Source: Gordionus sp. m RMFG-2023
Taxonomy: Eukaryota > Nematomorpha > Gordioida > Chordodea > Parachordodidae
Direction: 5' to 3'
Length of the DNA stretch: 64,000 nucleotides
Assembly (NCBI RefSeq): GCF_954871325.1
Contig: NC_088778.1
Location: 29,869,120-29,933,119, forward strand
Shown: positions 35,236 to 48,822 of the stretch, piece by piece
Layout of the letters: each line of letters starts with the position of its first letter
Position numbering within the stretch: the first letter of the stretch is position 1
The notes under the pieces: generated by a model
Seen by the model: only the letters and a program-made list of their open reading frames with translations
What the model was told of the DNA's origin: nothing
Databases searched by the model: none
Made by a program: the position numbers and the translations under genes

Positions 35236-36156
35236 ATGATAAATACAAACTTTAAAATACAATATTATTTTAAAAAATGATAATAAAACATTAAGAATAA
35301 AATGAAAATTTTTAGCATAAAATAAAATTAAAAAGTTTTAAAGGGTTCGGGATCCTCTTTAGTAATATTAAAATAGTTAAAATTATGAGACCTGGTATTA
35401 TCGTTCCTACGATACAAAAAAAAGGTAGAATTTCATTTTATTAAAACATTCTAAAATCATAAATATAATTCTGAATGCTTGAACAGATGAGTTCATTTGA
35501 GAACAGGAAGGACTCTCTATTCCTACTAATAAGCCACCCGTCTTCTTTTAAGCCTTTCAGACTGAATGTTTACCACATCTCTCACTTGTAGTCTGTAGTT
35601 GGGGTTAAACCCCCCCTTCCCCTATAAAAAATGCGAAATCAATATATTTTTACTTATTTATTTTTTTCTCAACCCAGGAATCAGTCGGATAAAATATTAG
35701 ATACACTTACTTTTTTTTTCTCCGATCGTAGATTCTAATTCAAGCTTAGAAATTATAAAAAAATTTGTATCTTAATTCATCTCTATTTCCTTAGTAAAAT
35801 TTTTTTATTACGGACCAGGGCACGATGGCCTCTAATCTTCATCACAAAACATAACTTTTGAACCCTTAACTTCCTTTAAATTAAGTTTTTCCTCTGTGAC
35901 TTGTAATTTGAAATTCTTGGACAGATTTATCATAATTAAAAATTTTGATTTCATTTATTGTTTACGTTTTTTAATTTTAAATGTCCATATGTTGAAAAAA
36001 TAATACTGTGGGGTTAGTTTTCTGTATATAAAAAAAATTTAAATGCTATATAAATTTATATATAATTTACAATTTTACTATTTATGGGTTAACGTCATTA
36101 AAACAAAAAGGTATATAATAAGTGTTTTTTTTTCTTCTTCTTTCTCCTCCCTAACC

Positions 36157-37860
36157 TTACCCAGGTATGATATATGTGCCTATGAAAAGTATGCTGCCGT
36201 TATCCATATTAATTAAAATATATAGGAAAGGTCTGTTAGCCAAAAATTGTAAAGGTATTTGTATCGATCGGACACCAACTACAGCTCCTGTAGCGGCTGC
36301 CGCCTCGCTTCCTTCCTCGTTGACTTCTATAAACGCCCTATGATACACCTGGTTCAAGTAAAGTTTTTGCTCCACACCTGAAACATTCGTAATACCTGAG
36401 AGATCCGCATTTTCTCTGTGAAAAAAGGTTATTCAAATTTTAAATCGTTAATTAAATATAAAATAATTTTTATAATTGAATAATGTATTATAAATAAAAA
36501 AAATTAATAAAAAATACCCAAATACGTCCACCGATCCCAGGGCTTGCAAGGTTTCTTTGAGCGCTGCCTCATAACTGACCCTAAATACGGGAATAGTCAC
36601 CCTGATTTGTTGTTCCAAGCGCAATTCTTTTACAAGCCGGTTCAACTTTTCTGGGGTTAAATCTTTGATAAATTGGTCCAAGCAGTTTTGCGGGGGTAAT
36701 ATGAACAACATGGCCAAGTTCTCATCTACGTAAGCTAACCTCAATACCTCCACTTCGTATGGAATACTATCAGGTTCGGAAATATTGATTACACCGTAAG
36801 GTGCCTTTTTGACGCCTTGCATCATGGGTATTTCTTGCGTTTGGCCGTCGTCACTCGTAAAAGGTATTTTTTGCGTCAAACTTTTTTTAAAAAATAATTA
36901 TTAATTATTATTTTTATTCTATAATAATTTGAGTTTAATAAATTTATGAGAAATCGTAAAATTTTAGAGCCAGGATTTCAATTTTTTTTTCTCCACCCAT
37001 ATGCCTTGGGTATTTTTTAAAATATTTTTGACATTGGCCCGAACCTATTCTTTAAGATATCGTTATTTTGAATAGTTAAAGCATCACATTAAAAAAAATA
37101 TAGAAAAAATAACTGAAAATATTAGCAGCATATGTACGTTAAATGATATTATCGATCGAATCTCAAAGAAATATATATATTTAATTATTGAATATAACAA
37201 TATAATACATATATTGGATAAATAAAACCTAGGATCAAATTTGTCCTTCCAGTCACCTTTAAAATAAATTGCACTGGTTAGGACTAAACGGGTAGACTCA
37301 TCCAAGCTATTAGATGGCAATAAATTTGTTATCCTACCATTAGTAGCGTGCGCAACGTCTTCGTTTATAATCCTCTCCGCGTTCATTGGATCCTCCATAA
37401 AATTTAAGTTCTGAATTTTGGCCTTGTACAGTTCTTTGATGATTTTCACATAATGAGAATCAAGTGGGAACAGATTATCGGGATATAACCCATTCCCAAT
37501 ATCTAGGGTGACATGTTTGGACGACAATTTGGTTAAGGCGTTACTCATTTCTTTGATGGTTTCGTGAAGCGTTTCCTGATTTTTGGGAGTCAGCTGAGAG
37601 GTGTCCTTCAAAATTTTATCGTAATGCAAAGTGTGCGCTAACTGAGTGAAAGTTTTGGCTTTAGATCCTAATAGAAGCATTGAAAGGACCTGAGAAGCAT
37701 TGAACGGCGAAATTATTATATTTTTTTCCTCGCCCTTTATGTCTGATAATAGTAAAGTCTTCAAAACATCGATCGAAAATTGATTGTCAGCACTGACTAG
37801 AAGTGAAAGGTTGGAATCATGATCTGTATGACTATGACAACATTCAGGCTTTATTTTCAT
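36157..37860 (-). CDS. Serpin 5 (P1 Arg, P1' Ser)
   Basis: Exons on the minus strand: 37860-37229, 36880-36518 and 36415-36157, 417 aa. Landmarks: NIIISPFNASQVLSMLLLG, INEDVAHATNGRI, IYFKGDWKDKFDP, EIPMMQGVKKAPYG, VEVLRLAYVDENLAM, hinge EEGSEAAAATGAVVG, C-terminal NRPFLYILINMDNGSILFIGT. The hinge is the inhibitory type and the reactive centre is Arg-Ser, as in serpin 3, its direct twin. Introns are 348 and 102 bp with consensus ends. The N-terminus is hydrophilic with CCHSH and no signal peptide. Near-identical reactive loops in serpins 3 and 5 suggest the same target. Confidence 0.92.
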
Positions 37861-39358
37861 TTTAGTATTTTAATGGCTTTAAATCAAAATAAAAAATGTT
37901 TATAAAATTATATATCTTTTTTTTTAGAACTAATATACAAAAAACTGATTTGTTTATATTACTCATGTACATAGATGTACATCAATTTCTTATAATTAGA
38001 TGTTTGTTTTCCTCTTTTTAGAATTATTTGTCACTTTAATAAATATATTGTTTAAGTATGCCCCCAAGGTATATATATATATCTAAATCATGTTGCAAAA
38101 AACTTAAATTTTTTAAAAGCTTAATATATTGATGGAAAGTAAATTGAAAAATTAGAAAATAGTATAATAAATCTTATAGAGAAAATCAATCATATTTATT
38201 TTTAATTGATATAGAAAAGTGGTATAAATAAATTCCACTTTCGTCACTTAATTTATAAAGTTTTGAAATCGATAACTTCTACACATAATCCAATTAGAAA
38301 AAAATGGCTGATGATAAATCTTATCAAATAAAGTGTTTTCCGACATCATGTATAATTTAGAAATATAGAGCGTTTGATGATAACGCTATGATATAATTTG
38401 GAGTTGAGCGGTATTTTTCTATAATTATCGAAGAATCAGCTGTAATTTCGATAGAGTTAAATTATGCAACGCTTGAACATAACGCATTTATAAATGAGAC
38501 TTAAGTAAACTAAACCTTAGATACCCTCTTTAAAAAAAAGTAGTAACCTTTGAAAAGCCGAATGCGGAGTCAACTCTAGTTATTTCTATCACACATTAGT
38601 AAGATGTTTATCTTTCAATTTGTATAATTAATCTATCGATGTAAAGGGAAGAAAAAAAGATGGTTGCAATCTTTTTATATTTTCATAAATATAATATATA
38701 ACGTTTTGGGAATTTTGGTAACCCGCGTCGCGGCGAGTTATATAAAATTTTGTATAACTTCGCCGCGAATTATATATGTTGATTATTTTTTACATTTTTA
38801 CAGAACAATTTAATGCAACTCGTTACTTTTATTGAGTTAAATCCGACGGTTTAGCATAAATATTTGTATCGGAATTGTTATGAAATTCATAGGGTTGGTA
38901 TATAGGTAAATCTCGCGTATATCAGTAAATGATTTTTAAAAAAATGAGAGATTTTTAATACCATGGATTGATTCCTAAATTTCATACGACATTGCAGAAA
39001 TGTTTAGCAAATAAATTGATAAAAATCTTATTAAAAATACCAAAAATAAAGGTTTATAAACAACAATTTGAAATGATTAAAAATTGCCAGAGCATTATAA
39101 AATGATTGTGACAAATGAAAAATATTTATAATAAAATATTGAAGTAGCAAAAACAAATACCGAAATAAATGTTTTTATTTTTATCCTCTTAATAAAATGA
39201 AATTTGCTTACATTATAATAATTATTCTACATTCGTTCTGAGTAGAGAAATTGTAGCAGGAAAAGTGTTCCTTATCACATCTATTGTTCAAGAGTGAAGA
39301 ACTCAACCACACTCTATTTGGTTTGTGTATCCATCCGCTAAAATAAAAATGTCATATC
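37861..39358. other. Upstream intergenic, unit 2
   Basis: No gene. Homologous to 30285-32237 but without the SINE. The empty SINE target lies at about 38425-38445 (TATAATTATCGA followed by AGAATCAGCTG). Confidence 0.6.
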
Positions 39359-39579
39359 GTGTTGTTAAACGGCTCGATTTGGGCCCTTTTTTAAGAACGG
39401 CTAACTTAATGTTTTATTCAGAAAAATATTATGTAAGCCTAAAGATTTTGCTCATAGTTGATACAAAGGTTTGGACATTTATTTGCCAAATCTCGAAGCT
39501 TAGACAATATTTTTCTGGTTAAAATATTGAGTTAGCCGTTTTTAAGAATCGGCTCAAATCAAGCCGTTTAACAACATGA
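39359..39579. mobile_element. hAT-like MITE, TAGTGTTG family
   Basis: Both inverted ends present (GTGTTGTTAAACGGCTCG; AGCCGTTTAACAACATGA). Flanks GTCATATC and ATCATGCC are a decayed target duplication. Orthologue of the copy at 32238. The open frame across it is a by-product. Confidence 0.8.
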
Positions 39580-40139
39580 ATCATGCCGCTCTCTAAATTA
39601 GCGGTATTTTTTTTTAACAAATATTTCATTTTTATATAAGTGAGCATATGAATATTCTTTTTCGAACATATCTATTACTTCTTGATAAGACTCCCCTTCA
39701 CCTTATTGGCCAAAATACGTTCTTCTAACCAGGCTGAAGGTAGGGCCAGAACTGGTATAAAATGCTTTTTTTTTGTAGAAAAAATTTTCAAAAGCTTTAG
39801 TGACCTCCCTCTGCATCAATGTTATATCATACTAGCTAAATTAGCGCTATAATAGGGCACAAACTGTAAGTTAACAGGTGAGTTCTTTTGAACAAACCTT
39901 ATTCTTTGCTACTGTGGGGAACATCACTCCCCACTTTCAACCCCTTATTACCACTCAAGAGGCAAAAAAATAATTTTATTTCCATAATATAAAATGGATT
40001 TGAGATTTTGACCTTATTCGGGTTCTAATTTCTATTTATTCGATCAATAATATCCATACTATACTATACCCACGTGTCTCGCAATTAAAATTACCAACCA
40101 ATCGCCTTGAATTATTAAATTAATAATTTAATAAAATTA

Positions 40140-40395
40140 TACCCGATCCGGGTAGGTTGGGTCTAATATTTTTTTAAAAAATTCGGGTCGGGTCAGGTCG
40201 GGCCCAGAATTTTTTATTTAAATATATCTAAATTTATATGTTGAATATTTTATGTAAAATAAAAATTGATTTTATTTTTAGAAACTAGACGCCATATAAC
40301 ATATATCTTATTATTTTGAGTAATTATATAAATGATTTCTATAATATTTAAATGAATTCGGAATTTGAGGTTCTGGCTGGGCCGGCCTTTAAAAA
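40140..40395. repeat. GC-patch repeat type B, inverted copy
   Basis: GGGTCGGGTCAGGTCGGGCC on the left, GGGCCGGCCTTTAAAAATT on the right, with the GAAACTAGACGCCATATAAC middle block that matches the complement of 18827-19185. Confidence 0.65.
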
Positions 40396-40698
40396 TTAGG
40401 CCCGATGATCAATATCATATATATATCGCAATGTAATTCTTTATTTTAATTTAATAAAATATTATCCTTTATCTTATCTAGTCATCATGTATTTCTAACA
40501 GCCTTAAATCATTATGTTACCCTTTTAAATTATGAAATATTATATATATCATTATAATAAGAAATGGTCATAATAATACATTATAATATACAATTTGTAA
40601 TGAAGGTTATATAGATATATAGATATATACATAAATAAATAAAATACAAAAGTATCTGTTTTTTTATCTCTCTCAGTATCTGTTTTTTTATCTCTCTC

Positions 40699-42928
40699 CT
40701 AATCCGATCTAGGTATGACGAATGTTCCTATAAAAAGTATGCAGCTATTAACCATATCCATTATAAAATACAGGAAAGGTCTGCTAGCAGTAAACTCTTT
40801 AGGTATTAGCATAGCTCGCAGAGCGATCACGGCTCCAGTAGCGGCTGCCGCTTCGCATCCTTCTTCGTTGACCTCTATAAATGCTTTTTGGTAAACCTGG
40901 CTCAAATACAATTTTTGCTCTATATCTCCTTTCGAAGCACTTGTAATACCGGAGAGATCTGCGTTGTTTCTGTTAAAAGGTTCATAATATTTAAATTTTA
41001 ATCACTAACTTGAAAAAAAATATTTATGTTTCATATAACATCGACTAGGTACTAAACGAATTTTTCCTCTTCAATATACCACATTCTTATATATATCCAC
41101 AATAAAAATGTTAAAATATAATTGAGATAGATCCATTATTTGGCTAAATTACATTGTGCTTTCTTCTTAAGATAATTTTTTTTAAAAGAAAATGGATATC
41201 ATATGAAAATAAATAGAAAATACCCAAATATATCAACCGATCCTAATGCCTGTATGGTATCTTTGAGTTTTGTCTCGTACTCGATCTTGAATACGGGAAT
41301 AGTCACCCGGATCTCTTTTTCCAAACGCAAATCTGTAACTATTCGGTTCAACCTTTCCGGAGTTAAGTCTTTGATAAATTGGCTCAAACCGTTTTGCGGT
41401 GGTAACACGAAAAACATGGCCAATTTTTCGTCTACGTAATCTAACCTCAATACCTTCACTTCGTATCCAACACCGTCATGTTCGGAAAAAGCAATTTTGC
41501 AGTAATTAGCCTTCTTAACGCCTTGCATCATGGGTATATCATGCGCGTGACCGTCGTCACTCATAAAGGCCATTTTTTGCGTCAAACTTTATTTTATTTT
41601 TTTCAAATGTTAAATAATGATATTTTATTCTATATTATATAACTCTTAATCTTGGCCCTGCTAGAGTCTTTTCCTTTAGCAAAAAAATAAAGAGAAATTA
41701 GAAAAAAATTAACCAACTAAGCAACTGGTGGGTATAATCAAAGACGAAATCAAATAGCAATGAATACGGATAATTTGAATTGTTCAATACAAATGAAATA
41801 TTCGATAAATTATTCAGGTGATTTGTTTTATTCAAATTACATTATTAGAATATTTTGATTTATATGTACTTTTCTTAAAAATAATTATTTTCCATTTCTA
41901 TTGATAACCTATCAAACTGAAAGTATATATATATTTATATAACAGTCTCTTGTAAAAAGATTTTCGAAGTTGGAATTCATTTTCTGACAATTAAAAAAAC
42001 AGATTCACTTCAGATATAGGAAACAAATAAGTAAACCTCTTTGTCTCAAAAATTTGCTTTAGCCAAATAAGCATTTTAATTTAGCTTATAACTTGATCGC
42101 ATATTATTATATAATCAGATTATTATAATCATCTTTTTCTATTCGATTCGTTTTGGAATGAGCCTACGATGGTTAATGGCCTTAAGGTTTTATCTCATTT
42201 TAATGCCTGGCCCGGCCCAGCCTGGCCCCAATTTTTTTAAAAATATATACGGTCCGCTTTGGGGCAGACTTACACGTATTAAATATTAAAAATATTCATT
42301 TATTTTTTGTAATATACCTAGGATCAAATTTATCTTTCCAATCTCCTTTGAAATAAATCGTACTGGTCAAGACTAAACGAGTATACTTATCCAAGCTATT
42401 AGGCGGCAATAAATTTTGTATTCTACCTTTTGTAGCTTGCGCAGTATCTTCATTTATAATCTTTTCCGCGTTACTTGGATCTTTCATAAAATTTAGGTTC
42501 CGAATTTTGGCCTTGTACATTCCCTTAATGACTTCCAAATAATGAGAATCTAATGGAAACAGATCATCGGGATATAAACCATTCCCAAAGTCTAGTGTAA
42601 CATGCTTGGAGAGTTTGGTCAAAACTTCGTTCATTTCTTTAATGGTCTCATGAAGCGTTTCCTGGTTTTTTGGAGTTAACAAAGAGGTGTCCTTCAAAAT
42701 TTTATCGTAATGCAAAGTTTGCGCTAACTGAGTGAAAGTTTTGGCTTTAGATCCTAACAGAAGCATTGAAAGGCTCTGAGAAGCATTGAAAGGTGACATT
42801 ATTATATTTTTTTCCTCCTTCTCATTTCCTATTAAAGTCTTCAAGACGTCTACGGAAAATTGATTGTTAGAGCTGGCTAGAAGGGATAGATTCGAATCGC
42901 CTGCGATATGGCAACATTCAGCCTTCAT
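40699..42928 (-). CDS. Serpin 6 (P1 Arg, P1' Ala)
   Basis: Exons on the minus strand: 42928-42318, 41586-41224 and 40969-40699, 414 aa. Landmarks: NIIMSPFNASQSLSMLLLG, INEDTAQATKGRI, IYFKGDWKDKFDP, DIPMMQGVKKANY, VKVLRLDYVDEKLAMFFVL, hinge EEGCEAAAATGAVIALRA, C-terminal PFLYFIMDMVNSCILFIGTF. Reactive centre is Arg-Ala. A Cys replaces the usual Ser/Thr at P14, the first residue inserted into beta-sheet A, which is unusual. Exon 1 is shorter near its start than in serpins 3 and 5. Intron 1 is 731 bp and contains a GC-patch fragment (about 42205-42260); intron 2 is 254 bp. Its intron 1 holds the sequence where the tandem duplication broke. Confidence 0.92.
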
Positions 42929-43278
42929 CTCTCAATTTATTTTTTTAACTTTTGTGTTTTTTAATATATTTTTTTTAAAAAAAAACTAATAAAATAATTA
43001 TTTATTTAATAATAATATAAATCCTTGGAATAATTTTGTGTATTTAGGTGAAATGATAAAATTAGATACCAATAAGGAAATTTTATAAATGCAAAAATAA
43101 AGAATTAAAGTAATAACGAATTATGATAGGTAATAAATAAATTAATGTCCTTATTATTACAGAAAGTTTGATTGTGTTTTAACTCCGAAATACTATATAT
43201 TTTCATATTTAGTGATTAATTCAAATACGGTCATAGTACATCAAATTTATCTTTGTCCCTGTCCTCTTATGTTCGGGA

Positions 43279-43466
43279 TAGTGTTGTTAAAACGGCTAAC
43301 TCAATATTTCATCCAGAAAAATATTACGCAAGCATGAAGATTTTTCTCACCTAAGGAACAAAGATCTAGACATATATTATTGAAATCTCTAGGCTTGGGC
43401 AATATTTTTCTGGCTAAAATATTGAGTTAGCAAAATAGACTCAAAATGAGCCGTTTAACAACACTA
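43279..43466. mobile_element. hAT-like MITE, TAGTGTTG family, 188 bp
   Basis: TAGTGTTGTTAAAACGGC at the left, GAGCCGTTTAACAACACTA at the right. Target duplication GTTCGGGA / GTTCGGGG (43271-43278 and 43467-43474), 7 of 8 matching. Left inverted repeat shortened. Confidence 0.85.
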
Positions 43467-43474
43467 GTTCGGGG

Positions 43475-46400
43475 GAATATTTTCCCGGGACATTTATCTT
43501 TACCATCATTTTTTTTTTTAAATTCATATAATTTTGTGTATTTTTTTAAAAAAGTTGTTTTGATTATTTTAAACTTAAACGATTTTTTTTTTAATTAAAA
43601 TTTATTGAATATTATAATAAGACTATGGAATGGACCCTAAATATATATATTAAAAAACATCAAAATTTTTAAAACTTTCGACTTTATAATAAATTATGAA
43701 AACCTGTCCGACCATTAAAAAGTTTTAAAAGTTTATGTAAATTTTGAAATTTATAACTTCCCCTCAAATTGTTTTATACTTCCAATTTTGATTGATAAAA
43801 CTACCCGTTTCATATTACAGTTTGAGAAATATAAATTAATATTGCTTACTTATTTATTTTTTCGTAAAAATTTCACAACTTTATAAACTTTAAATCAAAA
43901 ATTTATTAAATTTTTTTAATTTCTCTATATAAAAAAATTACTAAACTTTCGTAAATTCGAAAAAATAATTTAGGCGTTTATTTTATTTTCACATTAAAAA
44001 TAGCTTTATTTCAATTCTAAAAATAAAAAAATATATCAAAATAAAATAAATTCAAATAAATGTATTTCCAAAGTTTTTGGCCAGTTATCTTTTTCTAAAT
44101 AATTCTGTCCTGTAAAAGTTAGCTAAAATGATAAAATTGTATGAAGTATTTTAATTAGTAGAATTATCGGAATTAGCATCCATTTACCTATTTTGCATAT
44201 TGTCTATTAAAGCAATAATGAATTGATTTTTGTTGACACTAGAGTGCCTTCTGTTTTCCTTCAATATTACTAATCCAAATTTATTTATTTCCCTAACTTC
44301 TTAAGCTATTTTCATATCTCCTTTAGAAAATATTAAACAAATCATTCATTCAGGAAAAAAAATATTTAGAACTTAGCAGGCATATCCTAAAATGACTTTC
44401 GAACACGAATCGTTCGCTTTATTGATTCTTTCAACTTTAAGTAAACTGATAGTTCCTGTCGGAAACTTTAAAGAGAGATTGGATTTCAAATAAACATCAT
44501 ATATCAAAGTGAGATCTAACAATTCACCAATAATAGGGCTGTCAGCCTGTTAAATTTTTGCAGTCGCTAAATTTGCTGAATTTTAAAAATAGGGCCTCAT
44601 AGTTATTCGAAACTGAAGTACTAACATTGCTAGATACCTGTCGTGCATTCAGGTTACCTTCCAATTATCAGTAAACGAATTCCCTATTCAGACGCTATTT
44701 GATCCAGTGCCTTTTGATTTTTGTTAATCTGAATAAAAACATATTCTGCGTTAATAAAAACTTTACAGTGATTAACAAATGTAACATTTTTTAATGCATT
44801 GAACACCGGTAATTCTTAAACGGTGATTTAAACAATAAGCAGTGTATGATTGATAGAAATAATTGTACATTAATTTTTGTGTACTTCACCGCTGATTCGC
44901 TCCAACTGTGAATGCAGGGTTAAAAATAAGGAAACACATTCATCTCGTTTATTGTTTACTATTAATTCTATTAGTTTCCATATTTCAATTAAACTATTTT
45001 GCTTTATATTAATTGAATTCGTCATTTTTATAAAAAAAATAGTGATTTTAATCATGATTGAAAGTTTCCGTTTCTTTCATGAGAGCCATGTTTAGAAACA
45101 TAATACTATTATCAACCAACTCCTATTACTTTCTGGCTTATGTAGAAGATCACTTTATATAAATGAAACGCATCAAAGCTTATATTTTGTTCTGTAGTCT
45201 GTAATTAATCGTCCAAATCGAGTAAAATTAGTGATCGATTTATAATATATTGATATAATTTGTAACCGATTAATATTCAATAATATTATTTTGACTTAAA
45301 TTGTTGTTGTTATTGGAGATTATTTTAAAATTACCCAAAACCAAAAATAACGCCTGTTTTTGACATTTTTGTCTATTTTACCAATCTTTGCAAGCAAAAT
45401 TTTGAATGTAGTTATATTTTGACGGAAATGATTTTAAAAATGGTTTTATGGTTAGTTCCTTCAAGATTCTAATGATGTAATCATTATATTTTGGATAACT
45501 AACTTTGAGGATTAAATTAATAACGCCATTTTCGAATTTCGTGTTTTAGTCATTTGTTTTAAATGATCTAAACTAATTTTAGAGTGATGATAAGATCGTC
45601 TGCTTTTTAAAGATCTGTAACAACAAAGTTCGACATTATTTTTTCCGGAAAATATTTTTTGAATTTTTGATTTCAAATGCCCTGTGGAATTCCAATTGAC
45701 CGGATTGTCAAGAAGAAAATTCTTGATTCACATAATAAAGGAATAAATAGCCATCATAATACTTCACGCAAGCAGAGAAAATAGGAGACAGTATTGATAA
45801 ATTGAAAGATCTCATAGTATCTACACACATTGATCTTGTAGGGCTTCCAAAGGTGACATCATCTAAAGATAACGATAGTTTTCATAAAATTATAAGAGAA
45901 AGCGACTCAAATCTTGTTTTGTTTGACTCAGAGATCGAGTGATGCAACAAAAAAAAGAAGATTTTATCTATCACTATCTACAACAGAATGCAGTATAATT
46001 TGGGTTATATTTTATATAATTTTTTCTTAAAAATTTTATACCATAACTGTACTTATTAGTTTGACATTAGGTTAAGAAAAAAAATCACTATTGACAGTTA
46101 TCCCAAAGAAGAAACGTAACTATTTCTCAAATATATCTAAAGATTGAATATTTACCGAATGGGCAATAGTTGTTTTGGCAATGAATCTAAGTTTGTATTA
46201 GAATTTGAGTGCACAATAATGTAATTAAAAATATTTGGGAAATTAAATATCTAAGCACTGGCAGGCATTGTTCCGATTCAGCTCCTTATCAAAGCTAAAG
46301 GAAACGTCTTTAAATTTTGAACCATATTAATAATTGTTATATCCACGAATCATATAGGATATTTTGTTTTTAACCTTTTTTTAAAAAAAAAAATTCTTCT

Positions 46401-48822
46401 ATATATCCACAATTATATGTATTTTTTAATATTATTATAATTATGACAATAAATAAAATATTTTCTCCTATCTTAATAAAAAATGACCAAAAAAAATGTT
46501 TATAACAACGCCAACCTGAACCGTTTTCAAACCGGTTTTTGGAAATTAACCTGAACCGAGATTTTTATTACGAGCCGAACCTGAACCAATATTCGTTTCG
46601 GCTCCCTGGTATAAACATAAATATTTTACGAATATTTTGTAAAATAAACTTTTCTTTATCTTTCCGACTATTTAAGCTACCCTTCTAAGTATGCATCATT
46701 TCATAAAAAATTTCAATGGATTCTAATAATAAACGAATTTACAACATTTTAAAATTTAAAAAATGTAATTATATTTAATATACTATAAATATATTTGTTA
46801 AACTAATTTCCCTTCCTGTTCTGTCCAGTATATCCACCGCAGACTGCGATTTGCAGGAGTATGTTTCTACTTCTAAGTTGAACCAACAATCCTCCAAAGA
46901 AAACAGTCTCGATTTAATTATATAAATATTAATGAGTTAAGATAATTTCAAACGAAAATGTAGGTATTTTCTAAACCTTATAATCGGGTTTTTATAATAC
47001 TCCACACGAATTGTCTTATAACGACACCACTTCCAGATCATATATAGCATTGCCGATATTTTAACGGCGGAGATACCGGAAAGTAATAAAAAAATATAAT
47101 ATCGACAATGCCTTGAAAAGTAAATATCCTTTCAAACGTGAAATACGTCTCAATAATATTTTATTTTTTTGGAATGTAGGCGGAGCCTGAGATTACGCTT
47201 GCAACAAAACCAAGCTCTCCACAATTTATGGGCCTTCCAATAAGGGCGAAACCTAATAGATTAGCCCTTATCCTATGAGAGAAATGATAACCCCACTGGA
47301 CTTTATCTGCATAGATATATTTCCCGATAGAACACTTATGAGAACTGCCAATCCTCGGCTGAAAACCTTAAACGAAATAAATACTCCTCTTCAAATAACA
47401 TAATTTCCTAGGGAAAGATTATTAGCTATATCTGGCGACTCAAATGAATATTTTTAATAGAAGCAAAATAAATAGAAATGTGCAGAACTTATCTATTTTC
47501 TATCCACAGTTCCATATGATATTGTTTTAGCAGTCTTTTTTTATATATATTATTGGCTCCTTGTTATATTCTTTCCTTGTATATATAAATATATATCTTA
47601 TTTTTAATTGCTACATAAAACTTTAATTTTATTTCGATTATTTTTTTAAAAAATATTATAAAATTGAATTATAATTGTTAAAATAAATCACATGACAGGA
47701 TATTTACTGAAGGCAATCCTTTTCAAAAACCTATGCCTACCCCCCCCCCCCACCCCCACTTCCCAAGAATCCCCTCTCCTGGCTATTCTCCTGTTATTAT
47801 TTAACATGTTTTTATTAATAATGGCATTCTCTTCATACATTTTTAAAAAAAGTAACTTATAACTCAACTATCAACTATCAAAAAATAATCGTTAAATAAC
47901 AAGAATTAAATTAAAAACCTTCCCTTCATTTGCGATGAATTTATTATTATAATATATTATTTGGCATGAATAGGAGTTTGCTGATAGAATATAATGTATA
48001 ACCCTTTTGAATTACATATAAAAATATAACAAGTAAAGTTCCAGAAATAAGTTTACTTGAAAAATAATAACTATGATTATGTGTTTGGTCGATGTTTAGC
48101 TGTATATTATAATAGATCTGTAAAAAAGTTTTTAATAAATTTTTACAGCAGTTTGCCCTATTTCCATATGCCTACCACCCCCACCCCCTCTTTCAAAAAA
48201 TTTACAGACAAAATATTCATACCCCCTACCCCTTCTCCATTCGTTAATGTAAGTGCTATATTCAAATATTTAAAAAAAATATTCAATAAAATCGACATTT
48301 AAATTTAATTATAATTGTGTAGATTGATTACATTAGTAAATTAAATATTCTTAAATATTTTTATCCAACAACTTTAAAAAAAAAATTTATATAATACAAA
48401 AAATATTATAAATAAATTTATCTTTTTTTTTTCGAGGAATAATAAAATTTACGCGAAATATTTTACTACAAACGTGTTTTACAAATGCGTAAAAAAAATA
48501 ATAATAAATAATTCATTTAACGATAAACAAATAATAATAAAATCGATATTTTGAATTTTGAACGTAAAATATCGAAATAATCGTTATTCAGCTTTAAATT
48601 TTTTTATAAGAATTAAATAGATAAAAACATTTTGTTTATTTTATTTTTATTAAACTCTCATTTTTATATTATAAATTTTGTGATCTCGAATTTTTTCTTT
48701 TTATACTAATTAAAGTTTATTTATAAATTAATTAATTTCTTTCAATTATTTAAATTTAATTTAATTACCAAACCTCAAAAATATTCATTATAAAAAACGA
48801 AAGCAACAATTTCTTATAAAAA
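43475..48822. other. Gene-poor interval between serpins and the methyltransferase gene
   Basis: No gene recognised in about 5.3 kb. Two C-rich patches lie near 47740 and 48175. A coding-like remnant at 45670-45942 is listed separately. The last 150 bases before 48823 are probably promoter and 5' UTR, but no specific element can be named. Confidence 0.5.
45670..45942 (+). pseudogene. Unidentified coding-like remnant
   Basis: The composition is less A+T-biased than around it. One frame begins CGIPIDRIVKKKILDSHNKG, which has the look of the helix-turn-helix start of a DNA-transposon transposase. A second frame from 45778 to the TGA at 45940 stays open for 54 codons (KIGDSIDKLKDLIV, then VGLPKVTSSK). 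I cannot name the family, and the two pieces need not belong together. Confidence 0.3.

Larger units (their letters stand above)
34336..41815. repeat. Serpin tandem duplication, unit 2
   Basis: About 7.5 kb containing serpin 5 and exons 2-3 of serpin 6, homologous to unit 1. It begins with the same serpin 5' flank block found at 26228 (AAATATTATTTTT, then AAGAGGTGTAA). Confidence 0.85.
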
